Positions 35,332 to 44,185 of a DNA stretch of 64,000 bases are shown here, in pieces. Under the pieces are notes generated by a model. It worked only from the letters and a program-made list of their open reading frames with translations. It searched no databases and was not told the DNA's origin. Position 1 is the stretch's first letter; each line of letters opens with the position of its first letter. Both the position numbers and the translations under genes were made by a program. Source of the DNA: JACCXG01 sp963836735 (GTDB lineage: Bacteria > Acidobacteriota > Vicinamibacteria > Vicinamibacterales > 2-12-FULL-66-21); the NCBI GenBank assembly GCA_963836735.1, contig CAWIKP010000037.1, forward strand, positions 62,001-126,000, written 5' to 3'.

Positions 35332-36994
35332 GTGTCCAGCCGGGGCTTTGCGCTCTTTCTCTTCGGTCTTCTTTCCACGGTTCTCCGCGCCCAGAGCTCC
35401 CTCGCCCCACCACCATCGCCGGCGCCGCCGCCCACCCTGCGTCCGCCAACCCGTGCCGACGTGCTCCGCGGCGAGTACGGCCGCTACCGGGCCAATAACG
35501 ACCTGCTGTCCTATCGCCTCGACATCCGGGTCGAGCCGGACCGCAAGTTCCTTGCGGGCACGAACACCATCCGTTTCAAGATGCTCGCGGACGATAACCG
35601 CATTCAGCTCGATCTCTACGAGAACCTCGCGATCGACGAGATTCGTCTCGGCGCGACGCGTTCTCGAATACGACCGCGAGCTGAACAGCTTCTTCGTCAA
35701 GTTCCCGTCGACGCTGAAGGCGGGAAAGACTTACGCCATCGACGTCCGGTATTCGGGAACTCCTCGCGAACAGGGCAGATTCGGCGGCATCGCGTTCCGG
35801 AAGGACCCCGCGGGCCGCCACTGGATCAACACGGCGTGCGAGGGCGAAGGGGCCAGCATCTGGTGGCCGAACAAGGACCAGTGGCGCGACGAAGTCGAGG
35901 AGATGGAGCTGCGCGTGGCGATCCCGAACGACCTGGTGGACGTCTCGAACGGCAGGTTCGCGGGCAAGACCGATCTCGGCGACGGCTACACGCGCTGGGA
36001 CTGGCACATCCAGTACCCGATCAACAACTACAGCGTCTCGCTGAACATCGGAAGCTACACGCATTTCTCCGACCGGCTCGGCGACCTGCCGCTCGACTTC
36101 TACGTGCTGCCGGGAAGCCTCGAGAAGGCGAAGGTCCAGTTCGCGCAGGCGAAGCCGATGATCGAGGCCTTCGAGCGGTTCTTCGGCGACTATCCGTTCA
36201 AGAAGGACGGCTACAAGCTGATCGAGGTGCCGTACTCGGGCATGGAGCACCAGAGCGCCGTGACCTACGGCAACCGGTTCGCCAACGGCTATCTGGAGAA
36301 GGACTGGACGGGGGTCGGGATCAGCCCGAAGTTCGACTTCATCATCATTCACGAGAGCGGCCACGAGTGGTTCGGCAACGCGATCTCCGCCGCCGACATC
36401 TCCGACATGTGGATTCACGAAGGCTGGACGACGTATCTCGAAGATCTCTATGTGGAGCACAGGTTCGGCCGCGAGGACGCGCTGAAGTACATCAACGGGT
36501 ACAAGTCCAAGGTCCGCAACCGTGAGCCGATCATCACGCAGCGTGGCATTCACCGGTCGCCGTCGCAGGACATGTACTTCAAGGGCGCACTCTTCCTGCA
36601 CACCCTGCGCAGTGTCGTGGACGATGACGAGCGCTGGTGGAAGCTGCTCCGGGAACTGTTCCAGCAGTTCAAGTACCAGAACATCATGACCGAGGACCTG
36701 GTGCAGTTCTTCAACGCCCGTCTCGGCCGCAACCTGACGCCGATCTTCGATCAGTACCTCCGGCGAGCCGATCTCCCCACGCTTCAGCTCGCCTTCAACC
36801 CGAAGGAGGGCACGGTCGGCTACCGGTGGGAGGCCGACGAGCTGTCGTTCGCGATGCCGATCAAGGTGGGGAAGCCAGGTCAGTGGCAGACACTTGTGCC
36901 GACCACGGACTGGGCGATCATGCGTTCGCCGGTGGCGAAGGAGGAGTTCGAGGTCGCGACCGACCTCTTCTACGTGAACGTCGTCAGGCAATGA
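35332..36994 (+). CDS. M1 family aminopeptidase-like metalloprotease, frameshifted
   Basis: About 553 residues with a signal peptide and a Pro-rich stretch. The gluzincin site is HESGHEWFGNAI...MWIHEG (HExxH-18-E) near the middle, preceded by PYSGMEHQSAVTYG, the counterpart of the GAMEN exopeptidase motif. One extra C near 35660 (GCGACGCGTTCTC) breaks the frame; correction gives IRLGATVLEYDRELNSFFVKF. The protein is shorter than classical M1 enzymes and lacks the long C-terminal helical domain. Likely an extracytoplasmic aminopeptidase. Confidence 0.88.
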
Positions 36995-37008
36995 ACCTGG
37001 AGGTTGGT

Positions 37009-37887
37009 ATGACCCGCGTATGCGCAGCTGCGGCACTGCTCGCCGCCGGAGCGATCGTGCCGGCGATCACGGTGGCCCAGAAGATGACGCCGGAGGAACT
37101 GGTAAAACTACACATCCAGGGGCTGACTGCCGGGGTCGTGGCGCCGCCGGGACAACCCAGGGAACTGAAAGGCGCGGTGAGCGCCATGACGCCGGCCAGG
37201 GCCGCAGGTCTGCTGCCCGGCACGTTCACACTGTCATCGGGCGCGACAGGGTGGCGCCTGATCATGCGGTTCGATACCGACCGCTACGACGGCGAGGCGT
37301 TCACGCTCGAAGGCGGGAAAGTGGATATCGCGAACGCCGACCCACGGAACGGCTCGCGCTCGGCGATCGGCAATTTCCTTGCACGCAATCTCGTCATCGT
37401 CTCGGAGGGACTCCTCGGAGGGACGCTGAACACCCGCTGGCCGTTGCTGGACGTCGCCGGGCGGCGGCCACGCATGAATTACGATGGGCTGAAAACGCTC
37501 GGGAACCGGGAGCTGCACCGGCTGCGTTACCGCGCGAAGGACAACCAGGGTAGTCTCGACGTCGAGCTCTACTTCGACCCGGCCACCTACCGTCACGTCG
37601 CCAGCGTGTATTCGTCGAGCCAGGCCCAGGCTCTCGGCGGCACGATCGAATCCTCGTCGCAGCAGTCCGATCAGTACTACCGCATCGAGGAACGGTTTGG
37701 ACGCTTCGAGCAGATCGGTACGCTGACACTGCCGAAGTCATGGAGCATCCGCTTCGAGCGCTCCGGGAATACCGCGAACGAATGGAAGTACGACATGACG
37801 GTACAGACCATCGAGGTCACCGAGCCCAAGGGCTCGCAGTCGCCCGGGGCGGCGCTGTTCAGCGAGCCACGAACGGTGACGCCGTGA
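37009..37887 (+). CDS. Secreted protein of unknown function, LolA-like pattern
   Basis: 292 residues, with GGAGG 5 nt before the ATG at 37009, 15 nt after the M1 gene. A signal peptide (MTRVCAAAALLAAGAIVPAI) is followed by MTPEELVKLHIQGLT. Then come alternating strands (FTLSSGATGWRLIMRFD, YDGEAFTLEGGKVDIA, LDVELYFDPATYRHVAS) that look like the open half-barrel of LolA/LppX-type lipid-binding proteins. No lipobox. I do not recognise a named family; the position between two peptidase genes suggests a shared transcript. Confidence 0.6.
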   Translation: MTRVCAAAALLAAGAIVPAITVAQKMTPEELVKLHIQGLTAGVVAPPGQPRELKGAVSAMTPARAAGLLPGTFTLSSGATGWRLIMRFDTDRYDGEAFTLEGGKVDIANADPRNGSRSAIGNFLARNLVIVSEGLLGGTLNTRWPLLDVAGRRPRMNYDGLKTLGNRELHRLRYRAKDNQGSLDVELYFDPATYRHVASVYSSSQAQALGGTIESSSQQSDQYYRIEERFGRFEQIGTLTLPKSWSIRFERSGNTANEWKYDMTVQTIEVTEPKGSQSPGAALFSEPRTVTP

Positions 37888-38954
37888 ACCGCCGCGAGTT
37901 CGGCCAGACGCTGGCGTCCTACACCGCGGTCGCCGGCTGGCAGGCGAATACGAAACCGGCACTTGCCCCCGGCGGCGCGCTGACCGACGTGCCGGGCATT
38001 CGCGTGGGCCACTTCACCGACACCCGCCGGCCGACCGGCTGTACCGCGATCCTGTTCGATGCGGCGTACGCGGCTGGTGTGGACTACAACGGGTCGGCAC
38101 CGGGGGAATCGCAGGTGGTGATGCTCCAGCCGGTCAGCCCGGTCGAGCGCATTCACGCCCTGTATCTGACGGGCGGCGGGATCTTCGCGATCCCGGCGTA
38201 TGCCGGCGTCCTCAAGTATCTCGAAGAGCGAAAGGTCGGTTTCGATTGGGGCACCCCCGATCTGCGCATCCCGATCGTCGTGACGGCGGTGATCGACGAT
38301 CTCGCGGTCGGGAATCCGCGAATCCGGCCCGACGCGGACGCCGCCTATAAAGCGTGCACCGCCGCCACTACCGGTCCGGTCGCCGAAGGCAATGTCGGCG
38401 CAGGCGCCGGGGCGACGGTCGGAAAGATGCACCGGGGCCGCGGGTTCGGCGGCATGAAAGGAGGACTCGGGACCGCGAGCCTCAAAGTCGGCGACGTCGT
38501 GATCGGCGCACTTGCCGTCGTGAACGCGGCAGGGGACGTGCTCGACTGGAAGACCGGGCGCATCATCGCCGGCGCACGGCGCGCGAACGGGACGATGGCC
38601 GACAGCGTCGAGGTCATGCGCGAGGCGCTCACGGAAAAGCGTCCGGGCCCGCCCCTCGACGACAACGCGCTGCGGAGCACGACCCTCGCGGTCGTGGCCA
38701 CGAACGCGACGTTGACGAAGACCGCGTTGACCAAGCTCGCGATGATGGCCAACTGCGGTGCCGGACGCGCGATCCGTCCGTATCACACGACCGGCGACGG
38801 CGATCAGCTGTTTGCGATCTCCACCGGCGCCCTCACGCGATCGGATATCGCGCTCACGGCGCTTGGCGCGCTGGCCGCCGACGTGATTGCCGAAGCGATC
38901 GTGCGCGGCGTCCGCGCCGCCGAAAGCGTCGAGGGCTGGCCGGGCCTTCGATGA
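37884..38954 (+). CDS. S58 family (DmpA/P1-type) aminopeptidase
   Basis: 356 residues from a GTG overlapping the previous stop. A twin-arginine-like start (MNRREFGQTL) precedes LTDVPGIRVGHFTDTRRPTG, the characteristic N-terminal block. Later blocks are VEGN-like VAEGNVGAGAGATVGK, GGMKGGLGTAS, and STTLAVVATNATLTKTALTK near the autoproteolysis region, then MMANCGAGRAIRPYHTTGDGD. DmpA enzymes are N-terminal nucleophile aminopeptidases that cleave themselves into two chains and often release D-amino acids or beta-peptides. Which specificity applies here is unknown. Confidence 0.88.
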   Translation: MNRREFGQTLASYTAVAGWQANTKPALAPGGALTDVPGIRVGHFTDTRRPTGCTAILFDAAYAAGVDYNGSAPGESQVVMLQPVSPVERIHALYLTGGGIFAIPAYAGVLKYLEERKVGFDWGTPDLRIPIVVTAVIDDLAVGNPRIRPDADAAYKACTAATTGPVAEGNVGAGAGATVGKMHRGRGFGGMKGGLGTASLKVGDVVIGALAVVNAAGDVLDWKTGRIIAGARRANGTMADSVEVMREALTEKRPGPPLDDNALRSTTLAVVATNATLTKTALTKLAMMANCGAGRAIRPYHTTGDGDQLFAISTGALTRSDIALTALGALAADVIAEAIVRGVRAAESVEGWPGLR

Positions 38955-39784
38955 AATTCGCGGCGCTGGCAACCGACTACGACGGCACCATCGCCCACGA
39001 CGGCATCGTCGATCAGCCAACGCTCGACGCCCTCGATCGCGCCCGCGGCGCCGGTCTCCAGTTGATCATGGTCACCGGGCGCGAGCTGAGGGATCTCTTC
39101 AGCGTGTTCCCGCACTCGGCGATCTTCGAGCGCATCGTGGCCGAGAATGGTGCGGTTCTCTACGACCCGGCCACGCAGGTCACCGAAGTCATCGCTTCGG
39201 CCCCTCCGCCCGCATTGGTCGAGCGGATCAGGCAGGAGGGGGTGCCGGCGTCGATCGGCCATTCGATCATCGCGACGGTGGAGCCCTTCGAGCACAAGGT
39301 GCTCGCCGCCATCCACGACCTCGGGCTCGAGTGGCACATCATCTTCAACAAGGGATCGGTGATGGCGCTGCCGGCGGACGTGACCAAGGCCACCGGCCTG
39401 GCGCCCGCACTGGCCGCGCTCGGCATCAGTTCACGCCGGACGATCGGGGTCGGTGACGCCGAGAACGATCAGGTCTTCCTGCGCGCGTGCGGCCTGGCCG
39501 TCGCGGTGGCCAACGCCCTGCCATCCGTCAAGGAGATCGCGCACGTCGTCACCGCCGGAGCGCGCGGGGCAGGAGTGACCGAGTTGATCGATCGGGTGAT
39601 CACGGGGGAGCTCGATGCATCGTTAAAGGCCTTCGCCGTCAACTTCCAACTTCCAACTCCCAACTCCCAAGGGAAGCCGCTCGAACAACAGGGTGATAGT
39701 CGGCCGATTAGCTGGTCGGTTCGACTTTTGCCCTGTTGTTCGAGTGGCTTCCCTTGGGAGTTGGAGTTGGGAGTTGGGAGTTGA
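38951..39784 (+). CDS. HAD-superfamily hydrolase (Cof/IIB type); C-terminus runs into repeat R2
   Basis: 277 codons, ATG overlapping the S58 gene stop. ATDYDGTIAHDG is motif I, MVTGRELRDL motif II, NKGSVM with the lysine region, and GVGDAENDQVFL motif IV; the cap is the IIB type. The HAD fold ends near residue 229 (GELDASLKAFAVN). The last 48 codons read straight through heptamer-repeat hairpin R2 and give a peptide without family character, so the element probably inserted at or near the original stop. Confidence 0.82.
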   Translation: MKFAALATDYDGTIAHDGIVDQPTLDALDRARGAGLQLIMVTGRELRDLFSVFPHSAIFERIVAENGAVLYDPATQVTEVIASAPPPALVERIRQEGVPASIGHSIIATVEPFEHKVLAAIHDLGLEWHIIFNKGSVMALPADVTKATGLAPALAALGISSRRTIGVGDAENDQVFLRACGLAVAVANALPSVKEIAHVVTAGARGAGVTELIDRVITGELDASLKAFAVNFQLPTPNSQGKPLEQQGDSRPISWSVRLLPCCSSGFPWELELGVGS

Positions 39785-40764
39785 CGGAAACTCACCGACT
39801 CTGATGTCCCCCGATACGCTGCGGCGGCCAGATCCGGGAAGTCCGTGAACACCCCGTCGACGCCGAGCTTCTGGAGCTGCAGGAACTCCGCGCGCACGTC
39901 GCCCTTGTATCCGGCCGGCAGGAACTGCGGCTCGGGCCGGACCGTCCACACGTGCACCAGCAGCCCCAGCCGGTGTGCGCGCTCCACGAGGTCGGTCGCG
40001 GGTTTCAGCGAGCCGTCAGGTGCGACGGGTATCAGCATCCTCTTCTCCGGGCCGATCCCGTCGGCGTAGGTGGCGATATCGGCGAGCCCGGCGTCGTCGA
40101 ATTTCACGGCGGGACTCAGCAGCTGAATCAACCGTACGGTGGTTTTCTTCCGCAGCTCCCGTAGATTCCCATCCTCGAACGACTGGATGAATACCGGCGC
40201 CTTGCGGTCGTTCCAGCCGTGCTTCGTGAGCGAGGCCAGCAGCTTCTCCTCGAGCGGCAGGCCGATGCCGCGGAAGTAGGTAGGGTGCTTGGTCTCGGGG
40301 TAGATCCCGACGGCTCCGCCGCTCGCGGTGCGGAGCTTCTGCGCGAGCTCGATCACTTCGTCGAAGGTTGGGACCTCGAACCGGCCGTCGAACTCGTGAG
40401 ACCGAAACGCCAGGCGCTCGCGCGCACGCAGCGTCTTGATCTCGGCCAGCGTGAAGTCCTCGCTGAACCAGCCGGTGATCGCCTGGCCATCGATCGTTTT
40501 GGTCCGCTTGCGATCGGGAAAGCGTTCGGCCACGTCGGTCGTCCCGCCGATCTCGTTCTCGTGCCGGGCAATGAGGACGCCGTCCTTCGTCGACACGAGA
40601 TCGGGCTCGATGAAATCCGCGCCCATCTGGACCGCCAGCCGGTAGGACTCGAGCGTGTGCTCGGGCCGATGGCCGCTGGCACCGCGGTGGCCAATGATCA
40701 AGGGTGTTTCCGGTGGAAGCGCTGCTGGCGCGGCGAGCGCCAGCAGCAGGATGACCGCGCGCAT
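39469..40764 (-). CDS. Glycerophosphodiester phosphodiesterase (GlpQ-like); C-terminus runs through repeat R2
   Basis: 431 codons from the ATG at 40764. After a signal peptide, IIGHRGASGHRPEHTLESY has the catalytic histidine, GADFIEPDLVSTKDG the metal-binding E-x-D, and ARHENEIGGTTDVAERF a histidine loop, as in periplasmic GlpQ. FTDFPDLAAAAYRG near 39800 ends the domain. The remaining 105 codons traverse R2 and the antisense strand of the HAD gene. The natural end is probably near 39790. The start codon overlaps the stop of the TonB receptor (TGATG), indicating coupled translation. Confidence 0.85.
   Translation of the reverse strand: MRAVILLLALAAPAALPPETPLIIGHRGASGHRPEHTLESYRLAVQMGADFIEPDLVSTKDGVLIARHENEIGGTTDVAERFPDRKRTKTIDGQAITGWFSEDFTLAEIKTLRARERLAFRSHEFDGRFEVPTFDEVIELAQKLRTASGGAVGIYPETKHPTYFRGIGLPLEEKLLASLTKHGWNDRKAPVFIQSFEDGNLRELRKKTTVRLIQLLSPAVKFDDAGLADIATYADGIGPEKRMLIPVAPDGSLKPATDLVERAHRLGLLVHVWTVRPEPQFLPAGYKGDVRAEFLQLQKLGVDGVFTDFPDLAAAAYRGTSESVSFRQLPTPNSNSQGKPLEQQGKSRTDQLIGRLSPCCSSGFPWELGVGSWKLTAKAFNDASSSPVITRSINSVTPAPRAPAVTTCAISLTDGRALATATARPHARRKT
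39638..39785. repeat. Heptamer-repeat hairpin, AACTCCC type, copy R2
   Basis: Starts GTCAAC and ends GTTGAC. The left arm is ACTTCC-AACTTCC-AACTCCC-AACTCCC-AAGGGAAGCC and the right arm its reverse complement with small changes; between them GCTCGAACAACAGGG pairs with CCCTGTTGTTCGAG. The whole 148 bp can fold into one long hairpin. It lies between two convergent genes and is read as coding sequence by both. Confidence 0.88.
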
Positions 40765-43700
40765 CACCACAGCAGCTTGAACCCGAGCTGCAGCTGGCGC
40801 GGATCGAAGGTCGAGGTGATCGTTCCGAACGCCCCGGCGCTGCGGTTGCCGTTGGGTGCACGGAAATTGGAGTGGTTCAGCAGGTTGAACGCTTCGAGCC
40901 GGAACTCGAACTGCGCGGGTCCGCCGAGGGCGACCCGCTTGGAGGCGACGAAGTCGAGTCCCCAGAAGTTCGGTCCCCGTACCGAGTTGCGCTCCGCGTT
41001 CCCGAACGGCTGGCTCGGATCGGTCGGCACCGAGACGCACGCCCGGTTGAACCAGTTGTTGATGGTGCGGTCCGCGCCGGTGGCCATCGGATCGCAGGTC
41101 ACGTTCGGCCGGTAGTTGTTCCCGCCGCGGAAGTCCTGGGCGATGCCCGATACGAGGAAGGTCGCGAGCGGCGTGTACTGGAAGGTCACCGGCTCACCGG
41201 CGTAGATCGAGTGGATGCCGGCGATCTCCCAGCCGCCCACCAGCGCGTCGAGCCACGGTGGGGCAGACGACAGCCACGTCCGTCCTTCGCCAAAAGGCAG
41301 CGCCCAGACGAAGCTGGTCGTGTTGTTGTACGGCTGGTGATAGTTCGAGAGGCCGAAGTCGGCGTCCATGTTCCGGAAGTCCTGCGGCGCCGGGAAGTTG
41401 CCGTTGGAGTTCTCGAGCGACTGGGCGCCGTTGTCCTCGGCCTTCGACAGCGTCAGCGAGTTGAGCAGCGTGATGTCCCTCCTGAGCCGCCACTCCCACT
41501 TCGCGTGGAGCCCCTTGTAGCGCGACTTGCCTCCGTTGAAGGCGTAGGTGATGTCGGCAAACGCGGCATTCGGACGGCGGTCCTGCAGGGGAATCGTGCC
41601 CGCGGCGTTGTTCGGGAACGCCTGGTTGTAGTTGGCGAACAGCAGCAGATCGTCGCCGCGGTTCCCGACATAGGCCACGTCGATCAGCATGTTCGACATC
41701 AGCTCGTGCTGCAGCGAGATGTGCCAGCTCTGGACCGGGCTGGAGTGGAAGTCCCGCGGCATGTAGGTGATGTTCGCGGTGAGCGGATTGAATTGCGAGG
41801 GATCGGCGAGGCCGGTCGGATAGCCCTTTTCCCCGGCGACGAAGGTCGGGGCCGTCGGCACCGTCTGGTTGACGACCGCGTTGACCACCTGCGGGCCGTT
41901 GATTGGGAGGACGTCGCCGCCGCCGGCACGGCTGAAGTGGCTGTAGGTCATGCCGTAACCGGCGCGGACGACGGTCCGGGGGGTGACGGTGTAGGCGAAT
42001 CCGAGGCGCGGACCGAAGTTGTTGCGATCCGGATCGATCAGCGCGCGATCGTAGATCGAGCCGTCTTTCGCAACGATCATCAGGTTCGCGTTCGGATCGA
42101 AGTTGGAGAGGACGTTGTCCTTCTCCCAGTACGGCGTGGAGAACTCATAGCGGACGCCGAGGTTGAGCGTGAGATTCGAGCCGACCCGCCAGTCGTCCTG
42201 AACATAGGCGAAGTGCATGTTCCGGCGCAGGTTCGCCACCAGCACGCTGCTGAGCGCGTACTGCGCGCGCAGGCCGAGCATGAAGTCGCCGAGGTTGTAG
42301 AGGTTGCTGGCCGCGGCCCCGGCCGGCCGGGTGAACGAGTTGTTGTAGGTATCGCGACCGTACAGCGGGTTGACGTCCTGTACTTCGGTATCGATCTTCT
42401 GGAACTCGTACCCGCTCTTGAGGGAGTGTGCGCCCGCCGCCCACGTGTAGTTGATCTTCGGGTTGTACACGGTCGGGGTACTGCCACTGCGGGTTGGTCG
42501 CCTGGCGCCCGAGGTCCGAGTAGCCGGTGATGACCTGCGTGGGCAGGCCGCCGGCGATGCGGGGGTCGGCCGGCAGTCCGGGGATGCCGAACTGGTCGAA
42601 GGCGCTCTGGCTGCCGAGCGACGGCGGATTCTTGCCCGCCTGCGTCCACGAATACCCGAAGCGGGCTTCGAGCAGCGACCGGGTCGTCGGCGTCCAGGTC
42701 GAGCCGAGGACGAATTGACGGTTCCGCGCGTAGATGTGCCCGTTGCCGGCGCCGCCGGATGGCAGCGGGATGTTCGGCTGATCGTCGGTGGTCAGGTTGC
42801 GCATGCCGTAGCGCGCGAACATCGCGGTGCTCGGGTTCACCTGGACGTCCATCTTGACGCCGCCCTTGTTCGAATCGGCGGTGAACTCCTGAAGGAGCGT
42901 GTAGTTGTTGGCGTTGCCGGGCAGATTGGTGTCGGGCAGTCCCGAGAGCACCTTGCGGGCGAATTCCGTCATCGGGATCGGCGTGCCCGCCGGATACGTG
43001 ACGCCGCTGCGCGGATCGCGAGCGTCTACGCTGAGGATGCCCTGGCGCTGCGCGGGGGTGGCGATCGAGGCAAAGCCGGTCGCGCGGCGCGTCTGGCGCA
43101 GTCCCTCGTAGTCGCCGAAGAAGAAGGCCTTGTTGCGCACGATCGGCCCGCCGAAGACCCCGCCGAACTGGTGCCGGTCGAGCGTCGGCTTGCCGGTGGG
43201 CGGCTTGAAGAAGCCGGTGGCGTTCATCGAGGTGTCGCGCAGGAACTCCCAGGCGGTGCCATGAAGCGTATTGGTGCCGCTGCGATAGTTCACGTTGATG
43301 GTCGCCCCGGCGGCGCGGCCGAACTCCGCGCTCATGTTGTTGGTCACGACCTTGAACTCGGTGATCGCATCCGGAGGCGGCTGCATCACCTGGTTGGAAA
43401 AGCCCTGGTTGCTGGTGCCGTACGCGTTGTTGTCGATGCCGTCGATCAGGAAGTTGTTGACCGTGCTCCGGAGGCCGTTGACGTTGAACGCCCCCTCGCG
43501 CGGCGTGTTCCCGGTCGTGAGTGAGGAGCCGGCCAGCTTCACGCCGGTCGTGAGCAGCGCCAGCGACGAGTACTCGCGCGAGATCAGCGGCAACCTGCGA
43601 ATCTGCTCGCCGCTGATGACCTGGCCGCGCTGGCTCGTGTCGGTTTCGACGAGCGGCTGGGTGGCGGTCACCTCGACCTTTTCGCTCACCTGGCCGACCG

Positions 43701-44019
43701 GCATCTTCAGGTCGACTCGGAGGCGTGCGCCGACCTGGACCTGGACCTGGTCGACCATCGCCACCGCGAACCCGCTCTTTTCCGCGGTCACCACGTAGGT
43801 GCCCGGCCTGACCGCCGGGAATTCATAGTTCCCGTCGGCGCCGGACATGCGGACCGCCGAGATCCCGGTTTCGATGGCGGTCAGGGTCACCTTGGCGTCG
43901 GGAATCACCGACTCCGACGCATCACGCACCGTCCCGACGACGGTGGCGGTATCGAATTGAGCCGACGCGGTTGCAGCGGTCAGCAACAGCGCTCCTACAC
44001 ACAACACGAGAGATTTCAT
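40764..44019 (-). CDS. Oar-like TonB-dependent outer-membrane receptor, frameshifted
   Basis: About 1084 residues. Signal peptide, then a carboxypeptidase-regulatory-like Ig domain (TVVGTVRDASESVIPDAKVT, residues 25-105), a plug region (VNNFLIDGIDNNAYGTSNQG) and a long beta-barrel ending KLLW. The short plug and N-terminal Ig domain define the Oar group, abundant in Acidobacteriota. It probably takes up large or complexed substrates across the outer membrane. One extra C near 42470 (CAGTACCCCGACC) splits it; correction gives NPQWQYPTVYNPKINYTW. It diverges from the 44186 esterase gene and is coupled to GDPD downstream. Confidence 0.88.
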
Positions 44020-44185
44020 GGCTGGACACCTCACAGCTGAGCAGTTCTTGGCGATACCAACGACCGTATCGGTCTGGCGCGACACACCTGCAAAGCCGAC
44101 GCAAACTCCCAGTGACACTTGTTGGAAACGCTGGCAGTATTGGCGGTCGCCTGGCGGTTTGCAACGGCCAAATGGAAGGGTCCAC

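Noticed and set aside
40872..42530. Plus-strand ORF (552 codons) opposite the Oar-like receptor
   Set aside because: Shadow ORF in the antisense frame; the receptor frame has signal, plug and barrel features.
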